Source: Chroococcidiopsis sp. CCMEE 29
GTDB lineage: Bacteria; Cyanobacteriota; Cyanobacteriia; Cyanobacteriales; Chroococcidiopsidaceae
Reading direction: 5' to 3'
Length of the DNA: 64,000 nt
Assembly (NCBI RefSeq): GCF_023558375.1
Contig: NZ_CP083761.1
Coordinates: 5,039,001 to 5,103,000 of the forward strand
Shown here piece after piece: positions 8,943-18,075 of this stretch. The notes below the pieces were generated by a model. That model was given only the letters and a program-made list of their open reading frames with translations, was not told where the DNA came from and ran no database searches. How positions within the stretch are numbered: the stretch's first letter is position 1; the number at the start of each line of letters is the position of its first letter. A program made the translations under genes and the position numbers.

Positions 8943-11900
8943 ATGCTGCCGGAACAACAACAGCGTATTCTGGGCTACTTCATTGAGGAAGCCAAAGACC
9001 ACCTTAATACAATTGAGCCGGGTTTGCTGAATCTACAAACCACGCTTGAAGACCCGGAAATGGTAAACGAAATCTTCCGGGCAGCCCACTCCATTAAAGG
9101 GGGGGCAGCGATGCTAGGACTCAATAGCATTCAGCGAACGGCTCATCGCTTAGAAGACTTTTTCAAAGCCTTGAAAGAGTGTTTGACAATTCAAATTGAT
9201 CAAAAGCTAGAATCTCTGTTTCTGCAAGTATTTGATGTCCTTAAAGCGTTATTAGAGCAGCTTGAAGACTCTGGGCTGACAGATGATGTGGCTAATCAGA
9301 TTATGTCAGAGGTAGAGCCTGTTTTTGCAGAACTTAACCAGCATCTAGAACTGCTGGTGAATCAGGCTGGAGGCACGATGCAGCCAGAAATTTCTGAACA
9401 GTTTGCCGTAGCTGCTCACAAAGCAGTTCCAGCAGCACCGATAGCCTCTTGCTTTCCAGTGTTTCAAAGCACGTTACTGCAACAGCTGCGACAGATGTTG
9501 CAGCTGTTCAAGCAACCCGAAACGGCTCAGACTCGCCAAGCATTAGAGACATGCTGTAACCAGTTAATTCAACTGGGCAAACAATTTAACTTGTCTGGTT
9601 GGTGTGCCTTGTGTAAGACGGCATTAAATGCGATCGCTAATAAAGACAATACCTATCGCACTTTAGCTCCAATTATTATTAAGGAACTCAAACAGGCACA
9701 AGAATTGGTTTTAGCAAGTCGTGAAGCCGAAATCGCAACTTGTGAACAACTGCAAAAACTGGCGCTCGCCACTTGCTTGTTTGACTGGGAAGACACCAGC
9801 GCCAGCTTTGAATGTGATGAGCAGTTAAGTGAGTTGATGGCAGAGGATGACCTAAGCAGTTTATTTGCGAAGCTAGATGAAAATGATTCACTTTTGCCCG
9901 CAACTTCAGAGCTATCAGCCTTCCTTGCTCTAGAAACTGACGTAGAAGCTAGTCCAGTTCAGGATTCAGGAGAGAATTTGCCGCCGATCTCCTTCGATGA
10001 GACGTTGGCACTCGATAGTTTGTTTGGCGAGGCTCAAGAAACACTGCTGACCCCCACTATCAAAGATGAATTCGGTGATTTATTTAATGCTCCAGAAGCG
10101 GTGGAAAGCCTTCTAGATGAATCCGATCCCGCCTCCGGAAGTAAAATCTCTGAAAACTCTGATTGGTCGAGCAATTTATGGAACGAGCTTTGGGGTGTTG
10201 AGCCAGAGCTAAGTTTCACTCCACTAGAGGAAAATACGTTATCGAATAACTTGTCAGAGTTAGTAGCTATGGGTATTGAAGAAATGCCCTTGGAGACAGA
10301 GGCGATCGCTGAGGATGCAGCGACAGTTGAAGCTGAAATACCAGTTGCACAAGCGGCTACTGACTTAGCTGCAGCCACAGACTTAAGTGCAGCTGCAAGC
10401 TCAAGCAGTGTTAATGATGAATTTGAAGACTTGGAGAAGCTGCTGCAGGAAGCTAACACGCCAGTAGAAAGGGCTGCTCTTAAACCGCAGCCACGACAAG
10501 CTGCCGCTACCAATACCCGCCGCCCAGCATTTGAACAAATGATGCGGGTGCCTGTTAAGCACTTGGATAACATTAGCAACCTAGTTGGGGAACTAGTTGT
10601 ATATCGTAATAGCTTAGAGCAGGATCAAGAACGACTGCGACAATTCCTGGGTAATCTACTACATCAAGTGCAGCAAATCAGTGATGTGGGAGCTAGAATG
10701 CAGGAACTGTATGAGCGATCGCTACTAGAATCCTCCCTGCTAAATACCTACCAAGGCTCTCGTTCAATATCACTCGATAGTTCTGCTACCTCAAAGCGTC
10801 ACGTCACAGGCGTAAACTTTGATGCCTTAGAAATGGATCGCTTCACAGGCTTCCACACTCTGTCACAGGAAATAATTGAGCTGATTGTGCGGGTGCGAGA
10901 GGCAACCTCAGATATAGAGTTTGTTACCGATGAAACTGAACAAGTGGCTCGTCAGTTCCGGCAGGTGACAACGCAGTTGCAAGAAGGACTAACGCGATCA
11001 CGCATGGTACCTTTTGGTCAGATTGCCGATCGGTTGCCCCGAGCTGTGCGAGATATTTCCATTAAGTATGGCAAGCAGGCAGAGCTTCACATTGAGGGTA
11101 AAGAAACCTTGATCGACAAGGTAATCCTGGAGCAACTCTACGACCCGATGACTCATTTGGTGAACAATGCTATCACTCATGGCATTGAGTTTCCAGAACA
11201 GCGCATTGCGAAGGGCAAATCCCCTATAGGTCAAATTACCATCCGGGCTTTCTACCAAGGCAACCAGACTGCGATCGCTGTTAGCGATGATGGAGCTGGG
11301 ATTGATGCAGAACAGGTAAAGGCAAAGGCGATTCAAAAAGGGCTAATCACCTCAGCGTCAGCAGATAAAATGTCTCGCCTGGATGTATACAACTTGTTGT
11401 TCAATCCTGGTTTTACTACAAAAGAGCAGGTTGATGAGTTTGCTGGTCGTGGCATCGGCATGGATGTGGTACTAACTAGCTTGAGTCAAATTCGGGGTTC
11501 GATTAACACCGATTCTACTCTAGGCAGGGGAACAACCTTCACCATTCGCTTACCGCTGACTCTGAGTATCTGCAAAGCGCTCTGCTGCCTGAGCGATAAA
11601 GCTCGAATCGCCTTCCCAATGGACAGTGTAGAACAGATGCTGGACATACCAGCAGCAAGTATCGTTGCCAATGCTGAAGGGCAAGCTTGTATTCCCTGGC
11701 GCGATTCATTGCTGCCATTCCGACCCCTGAAGGAACTCCTAAGTTACAATCGCCAACTTAGCCGAGGCAGCGTCTATGGTGGTAACCGCGAAGACGACAT
11801 GATTTCTGTTGTCGTATTCCGCTCAGCTGATATGTTCCTTGCCCTTCAGGTTGACCAAGTGCTAGGCGAACAAGAGATTGTAATTAAGCAACTTGAAGGT

Positions 11901-12476
11901 CCAGCACTAAAGCCAATTGGCATTGCGGGTGCCACTGTACTTGGGGATGGCCGGATCATGCCGATTGCTGATGTACTAGAGTTGATTGACCTAGCAACGG
12001 GGCAGATACGGCAAGGTAGACGAGAAATGCTGGGGAACAGTGGTTCAGTAGTGCCAAAAATGCCTGCGGTCAAGACTGAACCGATGGTTCTGATTGTAGA
12101 CGACTCGATTACTGTGCGCGAACTTCTCTCCATGACCTTCAGCAATGCAGGTTATCGGGTGGAGCAAGCTCGTGACGGTCACGAAGCTTGGGATAAACTG
12201 CGCGATGGTCTCCCCTGCGATCTCGTGTTTTGTGATATTGAAATGCCCAAAATGGACGGTCTGGAACTGCTATCGCGGATGCAGAAAGATCCTAGGCTCT
12301 GTGAGCTGCCGATTGCTATGCTGACTTCACGCGGTTCAGCTCGGCACCGACAAATGGCTATTCAGCTGGGTGCCAGCGGCTACTTTACTAAACCCTATTT
12401 GGAAGAAGCTTTGCTGGATGGTGCTCAACGGATGCTTAAAGGTGAAGTACTGGTTACTGGTAGCAGTAATATTTAG
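8943..12476 (+). CDS. Hybrid chemotaxis histidine kinase CheA (PilL/HmpE-like)
   Basis: At 1177 residues this is a hybrid CheA. The Hpt domain at the N-terminus carries His49 in AAHSIKGGAAMLG. A second helical region and a long acidic linker (about 270-500) follow. The dimerisation domain begins at MMRVPVKHLDNISNLVGELV (about 535). The ATPase has its N box (HLVNNAITHG), G1 (VSDDGAGID) and G2 (GRGIGMDVV), then a CheW-like P5 domain, and a C-terminal receiver with Asp1098 in FCDIEMPKMDG and Lys in TKPY. It should phosphorylate its own receiver, CheY and the PatA-type protein. It is the last gene of the operon, 26 bases after the MCP. Confidence 0.93.
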   Translation: MLPEQQQRILGYFIEEAKDHLNTIEPGLLNLQTTLEDPEMVNEIFRAAHSIKGGAAMLGLNSIQRTAHRLEDFFKALKECLTIQIDQKLESLFLQVFDVLKALLEQLEDSGLTDDVANQIMSEVEPVFAELNQHLELLVNQAGGTMQPEISEQFAVAAHKAVPAAPIASCFPVFQSTLLQQLRQMLQLFKQPETAQTRQALETCCNQLIQLGKQFNLSGWCALCKTALNAIANKDNTYRTLAPIIIKELKQAQELVLASREAEIATCEQLQKLALATCLFDWEDTSASFECDEQLSELMAEDDLSSLFAKLDENDSLLPATSELSAFLALETDVEASPVQDSGENLPPISFDETLALDSLFGEAQETLLTPTIKDEFGDLFNAPEAVESLLDESDPASGSKISENSDWSSNLWNELWGVEPELSFTPLEENTLSNNLSELVAMGIEEMPLETEAIAEDAATVEAEIPVAQAATDLAAATDLSAAASSSSVNDEFEDLEKLLQEANTPVERAALKPQPRQAAATNTRRPAFEQMMRVPVKHLDNISNLVGELVVYRNSLEQDQERLRQFLGNLLHQVQQISDVGARMQELYERSLLESSLLNTYQGSRSISLDSSATSKRHVTGVNFDALEMDRFTGFHTLSQEIIELIVRVREATSDIEFVTDETEQVARQFRQVTTQLQEGLTRSRMVPFGQIADRLPRAVRDISIKYGKQAELHIEGKETLIDKVILEQLYDPMTHLVNNAITHGIEFPEQRIAKGKSPIGQITIRAFYQGNQTAIAVSDDGAGIDAEQVKAKAIQKGLITSASADKMSRLDVYNLLFNPGFTTKEQVDEFAGRGIGMDVVLTSLSQIRGSINTDSTLGRGTTFTIRLPLTLSICKALCCLSDKARIAFPMDSVEQMLDIPAASIVANAEGQACIPWRDSLLPFRPLKELLSYNRQLSRGSVYGGNREDDMISVVVFRSADMFLALQVDQVLGEQEIVIKQLEGPALKPIGIAGATVLGDGRIMPIADVLELIDLATGQIRQGRREMLGNSGSVVPKMPAVKTEPMVLIVDDSITVRELLSMTFSNAGYRVEQARDGHEAWDKLRDGLPCDLVFCDIEMPKMDGLELLSRMQKDPRLCELPIAMLTSRGSARHRQMAIQLGASGYFTKPYLEEALLDGAQRMLKGEVLVTGSSNI

Positions 12477-12681
12477 GACTTAAGGAACGCAGTTAATAGT
12501 AGAAACTACTCTACCCTGCTACCGCGAGGATAGGGTTTTCAGCAGCCCTAAGCACAACATCCTGCAAAGAACAGAACAATGTACTCGAACCTCCAGGCTG
12601 GTTTTTGAAGAACACAAAATAAGTCTAATACAATTAAGCAAGGAATTATAGCCTTCAGACTCGAATAAATCTTTTATTTCA

Positions 12682-13098
12682 ATGACTTACTACGCGATCT
12701 ATGACGGTAACTGCAATCTCTGCGTGACGCTAGTGCAGTTATTAGAAAACTTGGACAAGGGAAAGATATTTCAGTATGCACCGATGCAGGAAGAAGAAAC
12801 GCTGAAGCGCTGGAATATCACATCTGAGGATTGTGAATTGGGAATGATTTTGGTTGATGCAGATGCACCCGATCGCCGCTGGCAAGGCAGTGCAGCTGCT
12901 GAAGAGATTGGGCAGTTATTACCAATGGGAGATGTGTTTGTTTCAGCTTACCGATCGCTTCCAGGTTTGAAGTGGATGGGCGATCGCACTTATGACCAAA
13001 TTCGAGACAACCGTTACACTTTATTTGGCAAGCGTTCTAGTACTTACAAGACAGTTTATCCAGCTGACTGTGGCTGCGTTCAGAGGGGCGAGGAGTGA
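12682..13098 (+). CDS. DCC-family thiol-disulfide oxidoreductase-like protein (DUF393)
   Basis: The 138-residue protein opens with YYAIYDGNCNLCVTL, the DxxCxxC signature that gives the DCC family its name. The rest fits the small thioredoxin-like DUF393 fold, with SAAEEIGQLLP and a C-terminal tail that ends in a CGC motif. Members are thought to act in thiol exchange, but substrates are generally unknown. A low-complexity GA-rich repeat follows the stop. No partner gene is evident in the neighbourhood. Confidence 0.82.
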   Translation: MTYYAIYDGNCNLCVTLVQLLENLDKGKIFQYAPMQEEETLKRWNITSEDCELGMILVDADAPDRRWQGSAAAEEIGQLLPMGDVFVSAYRSLPGLKWMGDRTYDQIRDNRYTLFGKRSSTYKTVYPADCGCVQRGEE

Positions 13099-13130
13099 GG
13101 GGCGAGAGACACTCCTCATACTTTCTGTAG

Positions 13131-13559
13131 TCAGACTGCTGGGTAGTTAAATAGCTCAAGAATCTGTTTACAAAATTGTTTCAATTTGGCGTTTGCCGCT
13201 GGTTCTGGTGTTGTTTCTCCGATACATCGCCAGTCATCTACAGTCGAGAGATGCCATTGTTTACCACGATGGTCAAAGCCAGTTGCTTCAACGCCAATAC
13301 AAGAGTGGGAGCCAATTAAGGGGTCTTTGTAGAAACGAATTTGAATCAGAATACTGCGGCTTTGAAACAATTTACTCCTGCCAGGGAAGTGAAAGCCGAT
13401 ATCAATTGAGTCTGGATCAACTAACTCCCTAGTTTCCGGATCATTCCTCCAGGGTTTCAGATCGGCTCTGATTTCAGAAAACTCAGATTTAAACAGATTC
13501 ACGACTGTAGCAATCTTACTAGCAAGTTCTAGGTTGGTTGCCTGTTCAGCTGCGTTCAC
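13131..13559 (-). CDS. Conserved cyanobacterial protein of unknown function
   Basis: A 142-residue soluble protein beginning at GTG (NAAEQATNLELASKIATVV). It has an N-terminal helix followed by alternating strands (SILIQIRFYKDP, GVEATGFDHRGKQWHLSTVDDW), and no membrane segment or catalytic motif that I recognise. It converges with the DCC gene. It looks like a genuine gene because composition and codon use match the neighbours and it has no long competing frame. Confidence 0.6.
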   Translation of the reverse strand: MNAAEQATNLELASKIATVVNLFKSEFSEIRADLKPWRNDPETRELVDPDSIDIGFHFPGRSKLFQSRSILIQIRFYKDPLIGSHSCIGVEATGFDHRGKQWHLSTVDDWRCIGETTPEPAANAKLKQFCKQILELFNYPAV

Positions 13560-13788
13560 GCGAAATACTCCTGTAGGATGCAGGTGAGAAGGGGGACGGA
13601 AGACAGCAATAACGCCAGAAAGCTTAGTGTACTGGTGTCTCAGCCGATCAATACTTCTTGATTTAGTAACAATAGTAGGTAATTAGGGGCAATAGATCAG
13701 TATCAGGGAAGCAGTTTGAAACTAGATCTCTATTAATAAAGAGTGATTTTTCCCACCCGCGATCTAAAATTACACTGTTCATCAGCAG

Positions 13789-14292
13789 ATGAAAGAAAAT
13801 CAATATATGGTGTTTTCCCGCTCGATTCTGTCATTGATTCTTGTAATTGTGGCAACTTTTCTTGTCAGTTGCGGCAGTCCTACCACTGCCAAAGTTCCCG
13901 AAACCTATACAACAGCTCAAATTGAGCAAATTCACGAGTATGCTCCCGACATCCTTACCTTACGCGATCGCATGGATAGAGAACTCCAAACGCTCATCCA
14001 ACGACGTGATTGGATAAACGTGAGTAACTTTATCCACGGACCGCTAGGAGAACTGCGGCTGAAAATGACTTATGTGAGTCGCAACCTCCTTCCCCAAGAT
14101 CAACAGAAAGCACGTGATAAAACGCGAGATCTTTTTGATCACCTAGTCAAAATTTATCAAGCTGCTCAAGACGGCAACTACCAACGAGCTACGCTCAACT
14201 ACCGAGAAGCCTTGACAGATATTGACACCTTCTTGCAGTTGGTTCCTCAACCCAGCGCTGAGCAGCCCCAGCCGTTGGAAAGTGAAGCCTAA
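13789..14292 (+). CDS. psbQ: Photosystem II lipoprotein PsbQ (CyanoQ)
   Basis: The protein has a lipoprotein signal peptide ending in the lipobox LVSC (Cys28, or Cys22 from the alternative ATG at 13807), followed by a four-helix bundle domain: EQIHEYAPDILTLRDRMDR, then WINVSNFIHGPLGELRLKM and YQRATLNYREALTDIDTFL. This is the PsbQ family. It docks on the lumenal face of photosystem II and stabilises the oxygen-evolving complex. The ATG at 13807 gives a more usual signal peptide, so the start is uncertain by six codons. It lies alone upstream of the FAD oxidase gene. Confidence 0.88.
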   Translation: MKENQYMVFSRSILSLILVIVATFLVSCGSPTTAKVPETYTTAQIEQIHEYAPDILTLRDRMDRELQTLIQRRDWINVSNFIHGPLGELRLKMTYVSRNLLPQDQQKARDKTRDLFDHLVKIYQAAQDGNYQRATLNYREALTDIDTFLQLVPQPSAEQPQPLESEA

Positions 14293-14416
14293 GGAGTAAG
14301 CAGGGGAAGCAGGGGGAGCAGGCGAAGCAGGCGAAGCAGGGGAGAATTATAAATTCATCCTTCATCCTTCCCCCTTCATCCTGTCTCCTCTCACTTGCTA
14401 AGATTGATTGCCAAAA

Positions 14417-15709
14417 ATGAGCCATGTAGTCGTCATTGGATGCGGTGTGGTTGGGGCAGCGATCGCCTATGAACTCAGCCAAATTCCAGGACTAACAATT
14501 ACTGTTTTGGATCAGCAACTACCAGCGCAGGGGGCAACAGGAGCTGCGTTAGGTGTTCTGATGGGTGTCATTAGCCATAAAGTTAAGGGCAAGGCGTGGC
14601 AGATGCGACAGGCTAGCATCCAACGCTATGAAACCCTGATTCCAGAGCTAGAGGCAATTTCTCAGCGCCATATCCCCTTTAATCGGCAAGGAATTCTCAT
14701 GCTGTCTTTTGCAGAAGAGGATTTAGCAAATTGGGAAAAGCTGTTAGCAATTCGCCAATCCCAGGGATGGCAGTTGGAAATTTGGGATGCCGATCGAGTA
14801 AAGTCCAACTGCCCTCAACTCAATTGCGAGAGGATTAAGGCTGCTGTTTATTCTCCCCAAGATAGGCAAGTTGATCCTGTCAGTTTGACTTTAGCTTTGG
14901 TAGACGCTGCAAAAAGCAACGGTGTTACCTTCCATTTTGGCGTTACGGTCGAAGGATATTATTTGAGTAACACCTCAGATAATCAGCATCAATGCCAACA
15001 AATTAAGACAAAAAGTTTAGGAGAGGTTGATGAATCGCCCCTGATTCAAAATGTCGATTGGCTGGTGGTGTCGGCTGGGCTTGGTTCATTGCAGTCCCTA
15101 GAAGGAATTGAGGGTTGGGTTACCCCATCCACTGGAACAGGGGAAGCAGGGGGAGAAGGGAAAGAAAATTCAATCCAAAATCCAAAATCCAAAATCCAAA
15201 ATCCCTATTGCCCCTCATCAACGGTCGGTTCTTTACAAAAGGCGACTAAAGATGAATTGCGGCAGTTGGTTGATATCAGACCTGTATTGGGTCAAGCCAT
15301 ACACTTACATCTGAGCCATTCTTTAGGTAATCCAGATTTCCAGCCTGTGATTACTGGTAATGATGTTCATATTGTCCCGTGTAGTGAGGGTCTCTCTTCT
15401 ACAGAATACTGGGTTGGAGCCACGGTTGAATTTCCCATAGGTAGCAAGGATGTGGTACCAAATCCACTACAGTTAGATGCAGTAATGCAGCAAGCGATCG
15501 CCTTTTGTCCTGCCTTAGCTGCAGCAACTGTGGTTAGAACCTGGTCAGGATTACGTCCCCGTCCTGAAGGTCGTCCAGCACCTGTGATTGGTCATCTACC
15601 AGGCTTTAGTAACGTCCTCTTAGCTACAGGACATTATCGTAACGGAGTGTTACTAGCACCAGCAACAGCTCAAGTAATTCGGCAAATGATTTTGGATTTT
15701 AGATTTTAG
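14417..15709 (+). CDS. FAD-dependent amine/glycine oxidase-like oxidoreductase (DAO family)
   Basis: The N-terminus holds the dinucleotide-binding motif VVVIGCGVVGAAIAYEL (GxGxxG), and the C-terminal part has GLRPRPEGRPAPVIG and ATGHYRNGVLLAPATAQ, typical of the DAO/ThiO glycine-oxidase family. The role may be glycine oxidation in thiamine synthesis, as for ThiO, but no thi gene is nearby. I prefer the ATG at 14417 over an upstream TTG at 14408. Residues 240-265 are read from a heptanucleotide repeat (SIQNPKSKIQNP) that looks like an in-frame insertion in a surface loop. Confidence 0.85.
   Translation: MSHVVVIGCGVVGAAIAYELSQIPGLTITVLDQQLPAQGATGAALGVLMGVISHKVKGKAWQMRQASIQRYETLIPELEAISQRHIPFNRQGILMLSFAEEDLANWEKLLAIRQSQGWQLEIWDADRVKSNCPQLNCERIKAAVYSPQDRQVDPVSLTLALVDAAKSNGVTFHFGVTVEGYYLSNTSDNQHQCQQIKTKSLGEVDESPLIQNVDWLVVSAGLGSLQSLEGIEGWVTPSTGTGEAGGEGKENSIQNPKSKIQNPYCPSSTVGSLQKATKDELRQLVDIRPVLGQAIHLHLSHSLGNPDFQPVITGNDVHIVPCSEGLSSTEYWVGATVEFPIGSKDVVPNPLQLDAVMQQAIAFCPALAAATVVRTWSGLRPRPEGRPAPVIGHLPGFSNVLLATGHYRNGVLLAPATAQVIRQMILDFRF
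15171..15206 (+). repeat. TCCAAAA heptanucleotide repeat inside the FAD oxidase gene
   Basis: Four near-perfect head-to-tail copies of TCCAAAA lie in the coding frame and are translated as QNPKSKIQNP. The same heptamer array recurs in mutL (52005-52038) and between genes at 23906-23938, so it is a dispersed short tandem repeat as described for cyanobacteria (STRR type). Confidence 0.85.
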
Positions 15710-15735
15710 ATTTTGGATTAATTAGGAAATAAAGC

Positions 15736-16587
15736 GTGACAATTACAGAACACAAAATTAAAGTCGGAGAGTTGGAATGGTTTTACCGTTTAGCAGAACC
15801 AATCGGCAGGAGTGACTTGCTGCCTGTAGTGTTGCTACATGGTTTACCGTCCCATAGTTACGGATGGCGGAAAATTATGCCTGCCTTGGCAAGTCAAGGT
15901 ACAAGAGCGATCGCACCCGATTGGATTGGTTATGGTTTATCAGCAAAACCAGAACGGCGGGAATTTGCTTACACACCGGATGCCTTTATTACGGCTTTAG
16001 CTGAATTCGTCAAAGTGCTGGAACTAGAACAATTTTCTCTAGTCGTCCAAGGATTTTTAGGGTCTGTCGGACTGCAATATGCTTTGCGTCATTCAGATCA
16101 AATTGCCAGCTTAGCGATCCTCAATACACCAATTTCAACCGCAGCCAAGTTGCCTTGGAAGATGCATCAATGGGGACTTCCTTTTGCAGGTGATGTGTTG
16201 ACACAAGACCCCCTGCTGGTTGATCGGACGCTAGAAGATGGTAGCCGCTACCAAATATCAGAGGCAGATTTGGATGTGTATCGTAAGCCGTTTCTCAAAA
16301 GTTCTAGTGCCGGGCGATCGCTCATGGTAACAGTGCGAAATCTCCAGCACCAGCAGTCAATGGCAGAAATAGAATCAGGCTTTCAACAATGGCAAAAGCC
16401 TATTCTAATTGTTTGGGGAATGAGGGACCCCTGGCTGCCTTTGAGTATGGCACAACATTTTGCGAATTCTATCAAGCAGGCAGAAATCATCCAATTAGAG
16501 AAAGTCGGACATTATCCTCAAGAGCATTACTACGAAGCAATTTTGGAAGACCTTTTACCGTTTGTGCGGCGCTCAGCTAAGCACTAA
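15736..16587 (+). CDS. Alpha/beta-hydrolase fold protein, nucleophile missing
   Basis: This 283-residue protein has the alpha/beta-hydrolase layout of the haloalkane dehalogenase/epoxide hydrolase branch: the oxyanion segment LLHGLPSHSYGW, the nucleophile-elbow region LVVQGFLGSVG, the acid in VWGMRDPWLP and the histidine in VGHYPQEHY. At the elbow, where Ser or Asp is expected, Phe107 occupies the nucleophile position. The protein may therefore be catalytically silent or use another mechanism. It starts with GTG 26 bases after the oxidase gene, so the two may be co-transcribed. Confidence 0.8.
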   Translation: MTITEHKIKVGELEWFYRLAEPIGRSDLLPVVLLHGLPSHSYGWRKIMPALASQGTRAIAPDWIGYGLSAKPERREFAYTPDAFITALAEFVKVLELEQFSLVVQGFLGSVGLQYALRHSDQIASLAILNTPISTAAKLPWKMHQWGLPFAGDVLTQDPLLVDRTLEDGSRYQISEADLDVYRKPFLKSSSAGRSLMVTVRNLQHQQSMAEIESGFQQWQKPILIVWGMRDPWLPLSMAQHFANSIKQAEIIQLEKVGHYPQEHYYEAILEDLLPFVRRSAKH

Positions 16588-16619
16588 TTTAGGTAGGTAG
16601 TTTTTCAAGCAGGCTGGCA

Positions 16620-17252
16620 TCATTGGCTACTTAACCAGGCGATCGCTTGGCGAATCCAGTCTTCGGCACCAGCGTTTTTCCCCACGAGAGCGTTTTGGCT
16701 GACGTTAGAGAGTGCTTTGGCGATCTCATTGGGCGTATATCCTACTGCTAATAGTGCCATTTGCACTTCTTCTAAAATTTCCGGCGCAAGCGGCACAGAT
16801 GAAGTAGTCGCTGCTAATCCAGCTGTGTTATGCCAATCTGCTAGCTTGTTCCTGAGTTCTAAGGAGATGCGCTCAGCTGTTTTACCACCCACGCCAGGGG
16901 CTTGAATTAGCAGTTGGGTGTTACCAGTGACGATCGCCTGGACTAGATCAGGTAGTTCCAGTGTGTCTAAAAGTGCGATCGCTAAAGCTGCACCAATGCC
17001 ACTCACACTGATCAGCTGCCGAAACAAATCCCGCTGGGTTGCCGAACCGAAGCCGTACAGCATTGGTTGCTCTTCCCGAATTTGCAGGTGAGTAAAAATT
17101 TGCACCTGTTCGCCAACTGGTGGTAACTGCTGTGCCAGATGGGCAGGAATTTGCAAGTCATAACCGCAAGAGTTAACTTCCAATGTGAGAATGACACGAT
17201 TCCCACTGGTTTTTTGAATACCTGCGATCGCGCCTTTGAGATAGCTAATCAT
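16620..17252 (-). CDS. ruvA: Holliday junction branch migration protein RuvA
   Basis: The 210-residue protein begins [13 protein letters not shown] and contains the OB-fold domain, two helix-hairpin-helix motifs ([19 protein letters not shown] and [18 protein letters not shown]) and the C-terminal RuvB-contacting domain. RuvA tetramers hold the Holliday junction while RuvB drives branch migration. Its ATG overlaps the TGA of the upstream spp gene (ATGA at 17249-17252), so the two are translationally coupled. Confidence 0.96.
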   Translation of the reverse strand: MISYLKGAIAGIQKTSGNRVILTLEVNSCGYDLQIPAHLAQQLPPVGEQVQIFTHLQIREEQPMLYGFGSATQRDLFRQLISVSGIGAALAIALLDTLELPDLVQAIVTGNTQLLIQAPGVGGKTAERISLELRNKLADWHNTAGLAATTSSVPLAPEILEEVQMALLAVGYTPNEIAKALSNVSQNALVGKNAGAEDWIRQAIAWLSSQ

Positions 17253-17995
17253 TCCAAGAAGCCGAAATAATTTAAGCCTTCCAGGATACCACCTGCACAG
17301 GCAGCCTCAGCCAAGTAATGATGGTCTGCTGGGTTGTCATTGTGCCATTGCAATAATTCATAGCTAGCATTGCCGACAATAATGCCGCGTTCCGCTCCAG
17401 CAAAGAGAGCGATGTCATTGCCAGAGTCACCACACACCACTGTTTGTGCTGGGTCAATTTCCCATTGCTGACGCAGAAACTGCATTGCCAAACCTTTATC
17501 GCTATGGCGGGGCAGAATATCTAGGTCTTGCCCGGTACTATAGATCAGCTTGATATCTAAACCCTGCTTTTCCAACAAAGACTGTAACTGTGGCATTACT
17601 TCTGCCGCGATCGCTTCTGTTAAGAAAAAACTGACTTTAAAGGGGCGCTGTTCTGAGTCTGGCTGAGGAACGAGGTCAGCAAAATGTGCCGTAGTGGCTA
17701 CTATCCGATCGCGGTTCCACTTGTGGGAGAGCTTTTCTGACCAAGCGGGGTCTGGGGTGTCACTGCCGTTGAGGTAGATTTCTGTTCCCACAGCGGCGAT
17801 CGTAGCATCGGGTTGGAGAAGATCTTTATCGGCTTGCAGTTGCCGATAAAGGGTTAGCGATCGCCCAGTGGCATAAACTATCTTTGTCCCGTATTCTTGG
17901 CGATGCTGACTCAGTTGGCGATTCAGTTTTGTCAATGCTTGGTCATCACCCACGAGGGTGTTGTCTAAATCGGTGACGAAAAGAAATGGTTTCAC
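17249..17995 (-). CDS. spp: Sucrose-phosphate phosphatase (HAD superfamily)
   Basis: The 248-residue protein has HAD motif [14 protein letters not shown], motif II YATGRS, and motif [13 protein letters not shown]. The Lys/cap region and the overall length match cyanobacterial SPP, which removes phosphate from sucrose-6F-phosphate as the last step of sucrose synthesis. No sucrose-phosphate synthase lies in the window. It is the first gene of a two-gene unit with ruvA. Confidence 0.88.
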   Translation of the reverse strand: MKPFLFVTDLDNTLVGDDQALTKLNRQLSQHRQEYGTKIVYATGRSLTLYRQLQADKDLLQPDATIAAVGTEIYLNGSDTPDPAWSEKLSHKWNRDRIVATTAHFADLVPQPDSEQRPFKVSFFLTEAIAAEVMPQLQSLLEKQGLDIKLIYSTGQDLDILPRHSDKGLAMQFLRQQWEIDPAQTVVCGDSGNDIALFAGAERGIIVGNASYELLQWHNDNPADHHYLAEAACAGGILEGLNYFGFLE

Positions 17996-18075
17996 AGCAA
18001 CTTGTTTTAGTGAACAATCACAACCAACTTTGTGTTAGTTTTCCGTTGTTGGTTGTCAAATATCAACTGACAACT

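Noticed and set aside
10034-10579. 181-codon minus-strand frame inside cheA
   Set aside because: It is the mirror of the acidic, Ala/Ser-rich linker of the hybrid CheA. It has no domain, and the plus strand is clearly coding.
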